Shown piece by piece: positions 8,452 through 17,169 of a DNA stretch of 64,000 nt (the first letter of the stretch is position 1; each line of letters opens with the position of its first letter). The stretch spans positions 1 to 64,000 of the forward strand of contig JADLCT010000015.1 of assembly GCA_020847045.1 (NCBI GenBank), written 5' to 3'. A model generated the notes under the pieces. It was not told the origin of the DNA, made no database searches, and saw only the letters and a list, made by a program, of their open reading frames with translations. The DNA comes from Bryobacterales bacterium. Lineage in GTDB: Bacteria > Acidobacteriota > Terriglobia > Bryobacterales > Bryobacteraceae. Position numbers and translations under genes: made by a program.

Positions 8452-9951
8452 CTACTGAAGTTTGCCCGCCGCCCAGAGAATCGCATTGCGCACCAGTTTC
8501 CTGTAGCCGGGGTGGCGCATCGTCTCCGCTTCGTGTCCCAGTTGGATGTAGATGCTGCGCGCCTTGGGATGCGGTCCAATGTAAACCACCGGCTTATCGT
8601 TGAGCGGGTGGTCCAACTCCATCAATGTGGTGATGCCAGGCGAATGCCACATACCCAGGTACGTCTCATCCACCACCGGCAGCGGCCCAAGCCCGCGGAT
8701 CACCCGGTGCGCCGCCATCTCCTTCACAGGCCGGACCAGCATTTCGACGCCCTCCTTGTAACTGGATTTGGCGTGAGCGCCCGTGGGTGTGACGAAATAT
8801 TTTCCGCCGGTGACCTCCTGATACCACCACGGCCACGACGTGTAATCGACGATGGCGTGATGAATGGAAACGACGCCCTTTCCAGCTTCCACGAAGGCGC
8901 GGAGACTGGCCTTCTCCGTCTCGCCGATCGTTTCGGCCATGTCATGCAGCAGCACAACGTCGTATTTGTCCTTCATCGCGGGCGTGAACGCGGACTGCTG
9001 CGATGTGGCATGTGTCCAAACAATGTCTTCGTAGCCTTCAAAGAGCGTATAGAACGCCGGCGGGTAGCTGTGGCCGCCGGTCACCACCAGAAGCCGCGCC
9101 GCATCCTGCTTTGGCTGCGGCCGCGCGGAGATCACGGCGGGAAGGGTCACCGCCCCGGTGGCGGCCCATTCGACGCCACGAGCGAACGCGGCGAGGAATC
9201 CCGGTTGCGCCATGGCGGACAGGTCATGGCCCAGTGTGGTGTGCAGCGTTCTTCCCTTCCCAAAAGGAGCCGTCCAGACAATCGGCTCCTCGCGCCCCGT
9301 TCCGCGCAACTCCGGCGCGCTGTACGCCGTGGCGAGCACGTTGACGCCGGGCAGCAGGCTGAGCTTGTGATACAGCTCATCATTGGCCAGGAAACTTTCT
9401 TCCAAACCCTTGCTGACGGGGTGATCGCGATCGATCCACTTCACGGGAAAGGCGTGCCGGACACTGTGGCCGATCTTCGAGGGCTCCCATGACGCGCCGA
9501 TCAGTTGTGGATAGGCTAGCCACCCCTTGCTGCCTTTGCTCGACGCCATCCAGCGCTTCTGGAACTCCTGGCCGTAGAACTCGCCGTACGTTACGCCATG
9601 GAGGGAGACGAGGCCCTTCCCGGAACGGACGAACTCCTCGATGGCCGCCTCGGCGCCGGCGCCCCAGCGGTGGCCGTTGTAGTTCAGCACCAAGACGTCG
9701 TAGCCCTGCAGTCCGCTCGCGGTGAGGCCACGCGCCTCCTCGATCACCTTGACGTCGAAGCGCCCGGCGCCCTCCAACACGGCGCGCAGATAGGGCGTCG
9801 AGACGCGCCAGTCGTGATAAGGCAGGTCCGACGCGCCGGTCAGAATCAGCACCCGGGCGGGGTCCTTCGGCGCCGCATGAGCCAGGAGGCCGCACGCGGC
9901 GATGAACAGGGCGAATCTCCTTAGGAACCTCTTGCGCCCGTCTTGTCCCAT
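8452..9951 (-). CDS. secreted protein with two tandem ThuA domains
   Basis: The 499-residue protein has a signal peptide (RKRFLRRFALFIAACGLLAHA) followed by two ThuA-type glutamine-amidotransferase-like domains. The first spans about residues 30-265 (ARVLILTGASDLPYHDW ... GKGLVSLHGVTYGEFYG). The second spans about 275-495 (ARLLVVTGGHSYPPAFY ... GKGVVSIHHAIVDYTSW). ThuA was named for trehalose utilisation. Its chemistry is not settled, and related proteins often occur with Gfo/Idh/MocA oxidoreductases and sugar isomerases, as here. The gene overlaps the upstream isomerase by 31 bp, which suggests translational coupling, and precedes GH42. The duplication in one chain is notable; single-domain proteins of about 220-280 residues are usual. 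Confidence 0.82.
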   Translation of the reverse strand: MGQDGRKRFLRRFALFIAACGLLAHAAPKDPARVLILTGASDLPYHDWRVSTPYLRAVLEGAGRFDVKVIEEARGLTASGLQGYDVLVLNYNGHRWGAGAEAAIEEFVRSGKGLVSLHGVTYGEFYGQEFQKRWMASSKGSKGWLAYPQLIGASWEPSKIGHSVRHAFPVKWIDRDHPVSKGLEESFLANDELYHKLSLLPGVNVLATAYSAPELRGTGREEPIVWTAPFGKGRTLHTTLGHDLSAMAQPGFLAAFARGVEWAATGAVTLPAVISARPQPKQDAARLLVVTGGHSYPPAFYTLFEGYEDIVWTHATSQQSAFTPAMKDKYDVVLLHDMAETIGETEKASLRAFVEAGKGVVSIHHAIVDYTSWPWWYQEVTGGKYFVTPTGAHAKSSYKEGVEMLVRPVKEMAAHRVIRGLGPLPVVDETYLGMWHSPGITTLMELDHPLNDKPVVYIGPHPKARSIYIQLGHEAETMRHPGYRKLVRNAILWAAGKLQ

Positions 9952-10817
9952 CCCACACCTCGCGTTTCGATCTCCGACACCAGCCGCCGCATCCAGGCCA
10001 GGCTGCTTTCAATCAACCCGCCCTGCGCTTCGCACTCGATCACCAGCACGCCGCTGTAACCGTAACCGGCCAGCATCTCCACGCACCGGCGCACGTTGGC
10101 GGCGTTCAATCCTTCGCCGATGGCGCACTGGCTGTTGCCGATGCCGGTCAACTCTCCCTGCGCCTCCGCCGCCAGGCTCGCGCTGACGTCCTTGACGTGC
10201 ACATGGCTGATCTTGCCGCGAAACCGCTCGACGAATTGCACCGGGTCCTGGCCCGCGATGAACACATTGCCAATGTCCATGTTCAGGCGCAAATACGGCG
10301 AGTCCACGAAACTGAGCATCTCCTCCAGAAAGTCCGGCTTGGTGGTGTAGTAGCCGTGCGGCTCGATGTTCACCGTCACCTGATAGGCTTCCGCCGTCCG
10401 CAGGATGCGGCTGTAGACGCGCCGCATCTGCGCCATCGCCTCCCGGTCGGTCATCCCCTGCGGGCGTGTGTGATCGTCCGTGGTGTCGATTCTCGGACAG
10501 CCCGCCAGGCGGGCCCAGGGAATGGTGTGGAGCACATATTCCAGTCCGAGCGTCGCGCCCTCGGGCGTGGACAGCGGGAAAGCCGCGTCCACCTGCGTGA
10601 ACGCCACGCCATAGCGGTCCATCTTGTTCCGGAGCAGAACCGGATCCTCCCACAGGGCGACGTGGGGATGGTAGCCCAGCCCGTGAATCCAGGAGACGCC
10701 GTCGATGACGCCGCACTCGATCCAATGCACGCGATTCGCCTGGGCCCAGGCCAGACACTGTTCGAAACTCCAGAACGAGGAGGTGAACGCGTCCGTGTGA
10801 AAACCAAGTTCCAGCAT
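9921..10817 (-). CDS. sugar phosphate isomerase/epimerase (xylose isomerase-like TIM barrel), copy 1
   Basis: This is a 298-residue member of the AP endonuclease 2 / xylose-isomerase-like TIM-barrel family. It has metal-site motifs NIEPHGY (Glu), NMDIGN (Asp), SHVHVKD (His/Asp) and the final VIECE (Glu), so the divalent-metal centre looks complete. Such proteins isomerise or epimerise sugars, keto-sugars or inosose-like compounds. It lies 2 bp behind the GntR regulator gene and overlaps the ThuA gene, so it is co-transcribed. A close paralogue (about two thirds identical by eye) is encoded divergently at 11737-12612 on the other side of the operator region. No signal peptide is seen, so it is cytoplasmic. 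Confidence 0.85.
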   Translation of the reverse strand: MLELGFHTDAFTSSFWSFEQCLAWAQANRVHWIECGVIDGVSWIHGLGYHPHVALWEDPVLLRNKMDRYGVAFTQVDAAFPLSTPEGATLGLEYVLHTIPWARLAGCPRIDTTDDHTRPQGMTDREAMAQMRRVYSRILRTAEAYQVTVNIEPHGYYTTKPDFLEEMLSFVDSPYLRLNMDIGNVFIAGQDPVQFVERFRGKISHVHVKDVSASLAAEAQGELTGIGNSQCAIGEGLNAANVRRCVEMLAGYGYSGVLVIECEAQGGLIESSLAWMRRLVSEIETRGVGWDKTGARGS

Positions 10818-10819
10818 GG

Positions 10820-11578
10820 CTACCGCTTCGCCTCCCGGATGAGATTCATTCCCGCCGTATGAAGATGATCGATCATCGCCTTCTCGGCCACGTCCGCCTG
10901 CCGCTTCAAAATGGCTTCCACAATGGCGCGGTGGCCGGCGCGCATCGCCTGCGCGTCGGGCGGGAAACGAGGCAAAGCGCTGGCATCGCCAAGCAGCCGC
11001 GCGCTCAAAAATTCATTCATCAGCTGCAACACCGGATTATTGGCCGCGCGGAAGATGGCGGCATGCAGTTCGTAGTCCAGTTTGGCGGCAACCTTCCAGT
11101 CGCGGTCGTGCATCTCCAGACGCCGCCAGGCCTGCTCGATGGCTAGCAACTGTTTTTCGCTGGCGCGTGTCGCCGCCAGCCAGGCGGCTTTTGGTTCCAG
11201 GATCTTGCGGGCTTCCAAAAGGTCGAGCACGCCCAGTTCAGGCATGCTCGAGCCGGCAAATTGCGCCAGTTCCGGAGACTGCCCGGCGGCCCTGCGGTAG
11301 GTTCCGGAACCTCGCCGGCTCTCCAGCACGCCAAGCCCGATGAGAACTTTAATGGCTTCGCGAAGAGCGGGCCGGCCCACGCCAAGCTCCAAGGCCAGCG
11401 CGCGCTCCGGCGGTAGTTTCGCGCCTTCGGGAAACCGCCCCTCTTCCAGTAACCGGCGAAGTTTGGTAAGCACATCGGGCGCGGGCGGATTGGCCGTCAG
11501 TGGTGGGGCAACCGGGCCCCGCGGGAGGAGCGGACGGCGGGGAGCGGGCGTGAGCGAGTCGCGCTTCAGCCAAACCAT
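10820..11578 (-). CDS. GntR family transcriptional regulator, FadR/FCD subfamily
   Basis: The 252-residue protein has an N-terminal winged helix (about 35-100: LRRLLEEGRFPEGAKLPPERALALELGVGRPALREAIKVLIGLGVLESRRGSGTY) and a C-terminal all-helical FCD ligand/metal domain (ARKILEPKAAWLAA, LDYELHAAIFRAANNPVL, AGHRAIVEAI). FCD regulators sense sugar acids or organic acids and bind TnGTnnnACnA sites, of which two good copies stand in the adjacent gap. ATG 11578 is preferred because a TAAGAT -10 lies 8 nt upstream, giving a leaderless start; two earlier in-frame ATGs (11614, 11596) would lie inside the promoter/operator. It heads the operon gntR-isomerase-ThuA-GH42 and is probably autoregulated. Confidence 0.9.
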   Translation of the reverse strand: MVWLKRDSLTPAPRRPLLPRGPVAPPLTANPPAPDVLTKLRRLLEEGRFPEGAKLPPERALALELGVGRPALREAIKVLIGLGVLESRRGSGTYRRAAGQSPELAQFAGSSMPELGVLDLLEARKILEPKAAWLAATRASEKQLLAIEQAWRRLEMHDRDWKVAAKLDYELHAAIFRAANNPVLQLMNEFLSARLLGDASALPRFPPDAQAMRAGHRAIVEAILKRQADVAEKAMIDHLHTAGMNLIREAKR

Positions 11579-11586
11579 GCGAGAAG

Positions 11587-11592
11587 ATCTTA
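11587..11592 (-). promoter_or_regulatory. -10 of leaderless gntR promoter
   Basis: On the minus strand TAAGAT ends 8 nt before ATG 11578. Operator 1 (11600-11616) covers the expected spacer/-35 region, consistent with autorepression. Confidence 0.6.
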
Positions 11593-11599
11593 TCATCTT

Positions 11600-11616
11600 A
11601 AGTGGTAATACCAATA
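11600..11616. promoter_or_regulatory. GntR/FadR-type operator 1
   Basis: AAGTGGTAATACCAATA contains the palindromic core TGGTAATACCA (11603-11613), which fits the FadR-family consensus TnGTnnnACnA. The left arm is identical to operator 2, while the right arm has two changes. It overlaps the gntR promoter. Confidence 0.75.
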
Positions 11617-11648
11617 AGTATTTTTTTGACGATCTACTCAGTTTTCTG

Positions 11649-11677
11649 TTGACACAAATTCACTCCAGCAATAATTT
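11649..11677 (+). promoter_or_regulatory. sigma70-type promoter in the gntR/isomerase divergent region
   Basis: TTGACA (11649-11654), 17 bp and TAATTT (11672-11677) form a good rightward promoter with a start near 11684, upstream of operator 2. A repressor on operator 2 would then act as a roadblock or block the closer -10 at 11723. Confidence 0.5.
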
Positions 11678-11704
11678 GAATCAGCAATGAGCCTGCTTCG
11701 GCTG

Positions 11705-11721
11705 AAGTGGTAATACCACTT
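11705..11721. promoter_or_regulatory. GntR/FadR-type operator 2, perfect 17-bp palindrome
   Basis: AAGTGGTAATACCACTT is a perfect inverted repeat (8-1-8) containing TGGTAATACCA at 11708-11718, the same core as operator 1, 105 bp away. It ends one base before the TAGGGT -10 of the rightward isomerase gene, an ideal position for repression. Confidence 0.8.
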
Positions 11722-11722
11722 A

Positions 11723-11728
11723 TAGGGT
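11723..11728 (+). promoter_or_regulatory. -10 of leaderless promoter for isomerase copy 2
   Basis: TAGGGT is followed by 8 nt and ATG 11737. No Shine-Dalgarno sequence precedes the ATG, so a leaderless transcript is likely. It abuts operator 2. Confidence 0.5.
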
Positions 11729-11736
11729 CTTGTCCC

Positions 11737-12612
11737 ATGCAGATTGGATTTCATACCGACGCCTTCAATAGCTCCTATTGGAGCTTCGAGCAGTGCCTGG
11801 ATTGGGCACACAAAAACGATCTCCACTACATCGAATGCGGCGCCATCGATGGCGTGTCGTGGATCCACGGCCTGGGCTACCAGCCTCACGTGGCGCTGTG
11901 GGAGGATCCGCTCGCGCTACGCCTGAAGATGGACCGCCTCGGCATCCAGCTTTCGCAACTCGACGCCGCGTTTCCGCTCTCCCGGCCGGAAGGCGCGACG
12001 CTGGGCGTGGAGTACATTCTGCACTCGATCCGCTGGGCCCACATCGCGGGATGTCCGCGCATCGACACCACCGACGACCGCTTCGCTCCCGCCGCCATGA
12101 CCGCCGCCGAGTCGATGGCGCACATGCGGCGCATCTACGCGCAGATCGTGACGGCGGCCGAGCGTTACGGCATCGTGATCAACATCGAGCCGCACGGTTA
12201 TTTCACGACGAAGCCCGAGTTCATGGACGAGATGCTGCGGTTCGTGGATTCGCCCTGCCTGCGCATGAACATGGACACCGGCAACACCTTCATTGCTGGA
12301 CAGGACCCCGTGGCGTTTCTGGAACGGTTCCAGACCCGCGTGGACCATGTGCACATCAAGGACGTCAGCGCGAGCCTCGCCGCGGCGTCACGGGGCGAAC
12401 TGACAGGCATCGCGGTAAGCCATTGCGCCATCGGCGACGGCGTCAACGCGGCCAACATCCGCCGGTGCGTGGACCTTCTGGCCGCCGCCGGCTATGACGG
12501 CGTACTGAGCCTGGAGTGCGAAGGACAGGGCGGCCCGATGATTGAGCGGAGCCTCGCGTGGATGCGCAGACTTTTGAAGGAGACTTCCAGCACGGTGGAA
12601 CACCATGGATAA
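11737..12612 (+). CDS. sugar phosphate isomerase/epimerase (xylose isomerase-like TIM barrel), copy 2
   Basis: This 291-residue paralogue of the protein at 9921-10817 shares nearly the whole scaffold (GFHTDAF.SS.WSFEQCL, IDGVSWIHGLGY.PHVALWEDP, CPRIDTTDD). It has the same metal ligands in NIEPHGY, NMDTGN, DHVHIKD and LSLECE. A GTG at 11707 is in frame, but it lies inside operator 2, so ATG 11737 is chosen; this also matches the start of copy 1. It overlaps the Gfo/Idh/MocA gene by 8 bp (12605-12612), so the two are coupled. Divergent paralogues from a shared regulator suggest two related steps, or two stereochemical forms, of one sugar pathway. Confidence 0.86.
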   Translation: MQIGFHTDAFNSSYWSFEQCLDWAHKNDLHYIECGAIDGVSWIHGLGYQPHVALWEDPLALRLKMDRLGIQLSQLDAAFPLSRPEGATLGVEYILHSIRWAHIAGCPRIDTTDDRFAPAAMTAAESMAHMRRIYAQIVTAAERYGIVINIEPHGYFTTKPEFMDEMLRFVDSPCLRMNMDTGNTFIAGQDPVAFLERFQTRVDHVHIKDVSASLAAASRGELTGIAVSHCAIGDGVNAANIRRCVDLLAAAGYDGVLSLECEGQGGPMIERSLAWMRRLLKETSSTVEHHG

Positions 12613-13915
12613 GGCGAACGGAACCGGTTCCACTCCCGCCGCGCCGCGGCGCGAGTTTCTCAAACTGGCGGCGGGGGCCGCCACGGCGAACGCGCTGCCG
12701 GGCTATGTGGCCGGCGGTGGCGCCATCAAGGTGGGCGTTATCGGTTGCGGCGGCCGGGGCGAGGCCGCGGCCATGAACGCCATGAATGCCGGCAAGGACA
12801 TTCGCATCGTGGCCATGGCCGACATCCGCCTGGACCGTGTGCAGGAAAAGCGGGCCGCGCTGAAGCTCAGGTACCCGGATCAGGTGGCCGTTGATGACAA
12901 CCATTGCTTCAAAGGCTTCGACGCCTACAAGCACGTCATCGAGAGCTCGGACGTAGTCATCATCGCCAACGCGGCGAAGTTCCACCCCTTTCATCTGAAG
13001 GCCGCCGTCGAGGCGGGCAAGCATGTATTTGTCGAGAAGCCGCACGCCATCGACCCGCACGGCATTCAGACCGTCCGCGCGGCCGTCGAGCTGGCCGCCG
13101 CCAAGCGGCTTTGCGTCGTAAGCGGGCTGCAAAGCCGCTATCATCCGGGCTATCAGGAGACCATGAAGCGCGTGCACGACGGCGCCATCGGCGACATCGT
13201 GGCGATTCAGGAGACGTGGCTCCGGCCGCCCTACGTTATGTACCAGCGCGCGCCCGGACTGACCGAGGTGGAGTATCAGGCCAGCAACCAGTACCATTTC
13301 CACTGGCTCTGCGGCGACGACGTGCCGCAGACGCTCATCCACAACCTGGACCGCTCCAGTTGGGCGATGCGGAACACGGCGCCCGTACGCGCCTATGGCA
13401 TGGGCGGCCGCTCCACGCTGCACGGCGAAATCTACGGCAACGTGTTCGACCACCACTCGGTCGTGTACGAGTTCGCCAACGGCGTCCGCATCTACGCCTA
13501 CTGCCGGACGATCGACAACTGCTACAACGAAAACTCGAGCCTGATCCTCGGAACGAAGGGCCGTTGCGATCTGCTCCGGTTGACCATAACAGGCGAAACC
13601 AACTGGAAGCAGGCCGGGCCGCCCACGAAAAACCACGCCTACGATCTGGAACACGCCGCGCTGTTTGGCGCCATACGGTCCGGCAACACGATCAACAACG
13701 GGGACTACATGGTCCGCAGCACGCTGATCACGCTGATGGGGCAGTTCAGTTGTTACTCGGGCAAGGAAGTGACCTGGGATCAGATCTCGAAGTCCAACTA
13801 CGCGCATCTGCCTCTGCCCGCGGATGTGCGCGCCGGCATGGAGCCGCCAGTCCGGCCGGGCCCTGATGGCGGCTACCCGGTTGCTTTCACGCCGGGCGTT
13901 TCGAAGTTGCTCTAA
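12605..13915 (+). CDS. Gfo/Idh/MocA family oxidoreductase with Tat-type N-terminus
   Basis: This 436-residue NAD(P)-dependent oxidoreductase begins with a Tat-like segment (RREFLKLAAGAATANALPGYVAG). A Rossmann fold follows (VGVIGCGGRGEAAAMNA), then the EKPHAI motif with the conserved lysine, and a C-terminal alpha/beta dimerisation domain (SSLILGTKGRCDL). The Tat signal places it outside the cytoplasm, as for glucose-fructose-oxidoreductase-like proteins that carry a tightly bound cofactor. Family members oxidise, reduce or epimerise sugars, often with keto intermediates that a TIM-barrel isomerase then handles, which fits the overlapping upstream isomerase. The start ATG 12605 overlaps the previous stop. 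The Oar receptor follows after 45 bp. Confidence 0.87.
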   Translation: MDKANGTGSTPAAPRREFLKLAAGAATANALPGYVAGGGAIKVGVIGCGGRGEAAAMNAMNAGKDIRIVAMADIRLDRVQEKRAALKLRYPDQVAVDDNHCFKGFDAYKHVIESSDVVIIANAAKFHPFHLKAAVEAGKHVFVEKPHAIDPHGIQTVRAAVELAAAKRLCVVSGLQSRYHPGYQETMKRVHDGAIGDIVAIQETWLRPPYVMYQRAPGLTEVEYQASNQYHFHWLCGDDVPQTLIHNLDRSSWAMRNTAPVRAYGMGGRSTLHGEIYGNVFDHHSVVYEFANGVRIYAYCRTIDNCYNENSSLILGTKGRCDLLRLTITGETNWKQAGPPTKNHAYDLEHAALFGAIRSGNTINNGDYMVRSTLITLMGQFSCYSGKEVTWDQISKSNYAHLPLPADVRAGMEPPVRPGPDGGYPVAFTPGVSKLL

Positions 13916-13960
13916 TTTCCGTTCGTTTCTTGTGTGAATCGTCGCGAAAGGGGTTAGCCC

Positions 13961-16900
13961 ATGCTTGGAACAAACCACCGCGGATTGTCATTTCTACTGA
14001 CGGTCCTGACGCCTCTCCTCATGCTTCCCGCGCTGCAGGCGCAGACAACCTATGGCTCCATCGTCGGTACGGCGCGCGACGCAAGCGGCGCGGTCGTCCC
14101 CGGCGTCACGGTAACGGTCACCAATGTAGGCACCAACACCAGCGCCAACGCCCCCACGAACGAACTCGGCGCCTACTCGTTCACCACCCTGCCGCCCGGC
14201 CCGTATAAAGTTCACGCCGAGGCGGACGGCTTCCGGCCGCTGGACATCACGGGGATTCAACTGCAGGTGAACCAGACCATCCGGCATGATCTGCCGATGC
14301 AGATCGGGCAGGTTTCGGAAAAGATCGAGGTCAACGCCACGCTGGCCACGCTGGCCACCGACACCTCGGATGTCGGCCAGGTCATCAACAACAAGGAAAT
14401 CGTCAACCTGCCGTTGAACGGGCGGCAGTATCTGCAACTGGCTTCGCTCACCAACGGCGTCGTCACCAGTGGCAGCGCCGGCGGCGACAACGCCGGGCCC
14501 AACTTTGTCAGCCAGGGCAACCGGGCGTCGAACAACAGCTATCTGGTGGGTGGCATCGACACGCGGATTCAGCGCAACAACACCTATGGCTTAAGCATCT
14601 CCGTGGATGCCATCGGCGAGTTCAAGATTCTGCAGAACTCCTTCGCCGCCGAGTACGGCCGCGGCGCCTCCGTGGTCACCTCGACCATCCGCTCGGGCAC
14701 CAACAATCTGCATGGAACCGTGTTTGAGTTTGTCCGCAACCAGATCTTCGACGCGCGGTACGCCTACAACTTCACCAACACGAAGACGCCGCTGCGCCAG
14801 AACCAGTTCGGCTTCAGCGTGGGCGGCCCCATCATCCGGAACAAGACCTTCTTCTTCACAAACTACGAAGGCGAGCGCATTCGCCAGACGGGGATTGGCT
14901 ATGGACAGATGCCATTGCCCGAATATTTCGCCGGGAACCTCGGCAAGATGACACAGAAGGCCAAGGACCCCGACACGGGCGTACTCTTCCCCGACAACCA
15001 GATTCCGGCCTCGCGCATCACCGGATTCGCCAAAGCGGGCCAGAAGTACTTCCGGGCGCCGAACGGTTCCCCGCTGCCGGCCTACAACTACACCGGCATG
15101 ACGGGCACGCAGCGGCGTGGCGATCAGGGCACGGTGAAGATCGACCACAATCTCAGCGACAAGGTCCGTCTCGACGGGTTTCTCACCTTCATGGACCGCG
15201 AAGACGTCCGGCCGGCGTTGAACGAGTACAACGGCACGATCTCCACCATGAAATCACGGCCAACCTGGGGCGTTCAGTACACGCACGTCTTCAGCCCGTC
15301 TCTGTTGAACAACTTCCGCGTGGGCCGTTTCATCACGAACATGTACAACGGCCAGGACAGGACCGCGCCGAATAACGTGGCCGTCGAAGAATTCGGCTTA
15401 AAGAATGTCCGGCCTGAAGACTTCGCCTATGGGCCTCCGGGCATGGCGATCAACCTGTTCCAGCGCGCCGGGGTTCCCGACTGGCAGCCGACGGGGGCCA
15501 CCGATTGGAACCTGCAATTCAACGACCAACTGACCATGGCCAAGGGCCGCCACACATTCAAGATGGGCGCCGACATGCGGTGGCTGAGCTGGTATGACCT
15601 GGGCTGGGCGATTCAGAACGGCACTTACACGTTCAACGGGCAGTACTCCTCCAATCCGTTTGCCGACTATCTTCTGGGACTGCCCAGTTACTCTCAAGTG
15701 GCGCTCCGGGGCGACGGCAAGTACAGTTACACGTTGAAGCAGGGCGAGTTCAGTTACTACGCGCAGGACGATTGGAAAGTAACTCCGGAACTTACGCTCA
15801 ACTACGGCCTCCGGTACGAATGGATCCAGTTCCCGCTGGAAGTGGACGATGCCCTCTCCAATTGGGATTTCCCGAACCATACGATGCTGTTCGCGGGCAA
15901 GGATCTGCCGCGCCGGCTCCTGCCGACCGACAAGAACAACTTCAGCCCGCGCCTGGGCGCGGCGTATAACCCGAAGTGGTCGAAGAAGACCGTCTTTCGC
16001 GGTGGCTGGGCGATGATGTATGGCAACTTCCGCCAGTACGAGGCCGCCCTGCAGCACTTCCATCCGCCGTATGTGAATGAAAACTTCATCTACAACGACG
16101 CGCCTAGATATTCCTATTCGATCGCCAACCTGTGGCCCGCGCCCATCACCGACTTTAAGAACGGCGACCTGAGCGGCACCACCGTGAACTACCTCAGCGA
16201 CAAGGCCATGCCCCTGAGCTACCAGTGGAACTTCAACGTGCAGCATGCCCTGCCCAAGGACTTCCTGCTGCAGGTGGGTTATGTGGGCAACGCGGGACGT
16301 GACATGCAGGTGCGCTATGACGCCAACCAGGCGGTCCCCATGGATCCGGCCAACCCGACGTCCATCAATGACCGCCGTCCGTGGAAGAAGCTCGGCTTCG
16401 TCAGCGCCAACAGCTCGAAAGGCTATTCGAACTACCATGGCCTGGACGTGCACCTGGAGCGCCGCTACTCGAACGGCCTGGCGATCATCGGCAACTACAC
16501 GTTCATGAAGCAGATGGGCATTCGCGGCGTGGACAACTACACGGTGATGATGATTGACAACATCAAGCACAGCTTCGGCCCCGAAGGCAACCAGCAGCGC
16601 TCGGTGATCAGCTTCGTGTACGACCTGCCGTTTGGACGAGGCCGGCGCTACGCCAACAGCCTGCCCGCCGCGTTCGACCGGGTGATCGGCGGCTGGCAGA
16701 CGAACGGCATCCTCACGTTCTTCTCGGGAGGCTTTCTCAGCGCCGATTCGAGCGTGAACAACGGCGCGGGGGGACGCCAGCAGAATCGCGCCGACGCCAC
16801 CGGACAACCCGCCAATCTGCCGGCGAACCAGCGCACGACGGCGAGGTGGTTCAACACGGCGGCCTTCGCCGACCCAACTTACACACGCTTTGGCACCTCC

Positions 16901-17134
16901 GGTGTGGGCGTGATCCGCGGACCCGGCGCGTCCAACTGGGACCTGTCGATTTTCAAGAACACGCGGCTTACCGAAGGCATGAACCTGCAGTTCCGAACAG
17001 AAATGTTTAACGCCTTCAACCATGTGAACCTGAACAACCCCGCAGTCAGCGTCAGCAACCGCTCGACGTTCGGCACCATCACCGGCGCGGCTTCGGCACG
17101 CATCATCCAACTCGGGCTGAAGCTGGTTTTCTGA
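13961..17134 (+). CDS. Oar-like TonB-dependent outer-membrane receptor
   Basis: The 1057-residue protein has a signal peptide (to about residue 28), a carboxypeptidase-regulatory domain (about 30-110), a plug region with PLNGRQYLQL and an EYGRGASVVTSTIRSGTNNLHG segment, and a long beta-barrel. It ends LGLKLVF, the aromatic C-terminus typical of outer-membrane barrels. AAAGGGG lies upstream of ATG 13961. It follows the Gfo/Idh gene and is followed after 35 bp by GH2, so it is probably the surface oligosaccharide receptor of the GntR-controlled rightward operon. No SusD-like lipoprotein is present, as is usual for these acidobacterial receptors. Confidence 0.92.
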   Translation: MLGTNHRGLSFLLTVLTPLLMLPALQAQTTYGSIVGTARDASGAVVPGVTVTVTNVGTNTSANAPTNELGAYSFTTLPPGPYKVHAEADGFRPLDITGIQLQVNQTIRHDLPMQIGQVSEKIEVNATLATLATDTSDVGQVINNKEIVNLPLNGRQYLQLASLTNGVVTSGSAGGDNAGPNFVSQGNRASNNSYLVGGIDTRIQRNNTYGLSISVDAIGEFKILQNSFAAEYGRGASVVTSTIRSGTNNLHGTVFEFVRNQIFDARYAYNFTNTKTPLRQNQFGFSVGGPIIRNKTFFFTNYEGERIRQTGIGYGQMPLPEYFAGNLGKMTQKAKDPDTGVLFPDNQIPASRITGFAKAGQKYFRAPNGSPLPAYNYTGMTGTQRRGDQGTVKIDHNLSDKVRLDGFLTFMDREDVRPALNEYNGTISTMKSRPTWGVQYTHVFSPSLLNNFRVGRFITNMYNGQDRTAPNNVAVEEFGLKNVRPEDFAYGPPGMAINLFQRAGVPDWQPTGATDWNLQFNDQLTMAKGRHTFKMGADMRWLSWYDLGWAIQNGTYTFNGQYSSNPFADYLLGLPSYSQVALRGDGKYSYTLKQGEFSYYAQDDWKVTPELTLNYGLRYEWIQFPLEVDDALSNWDFPNHTMLFAGKDLPRRLLPTDKNNFSPRLGAAYNPKWSKKTVFRGGWAMMYGNFRQYEAALQHFHPPYVNENFIYNDAPRYSYSIANLWPAPITDFKNGDLSGTTVNYLSDKAMPLSYQWNFNVQHALPKDFLLQVGYVGNAGRDMQVRYDANQAVPMDPANPTSINDRRPWKKLGFVSANSSKGYSNYHGLDVHLERRYSNGLAIIGNYTFMKQMGIRGVDNYTVMMIDNIKHSFGPEGNQQRSVISFVYDLPFGRGRRYANSLPAAFDRVIGGWQTNGILTFFSGGFLSADSSVNNGAGGRQQNRADATGQPANLPANQRTTARWFNTAAFADPTYTRFGTSGVGVIRGPGASNWDLSIFKNTRLTEGMNLQFRTEMFNAFNHVNLNNPAVSVSNRSTFGTITGAASARIIQLGLKLVF

Positions 17135-17169
17135 CCGGTGGTTCATACGGGACGCGAAAGGAGCTCGTA

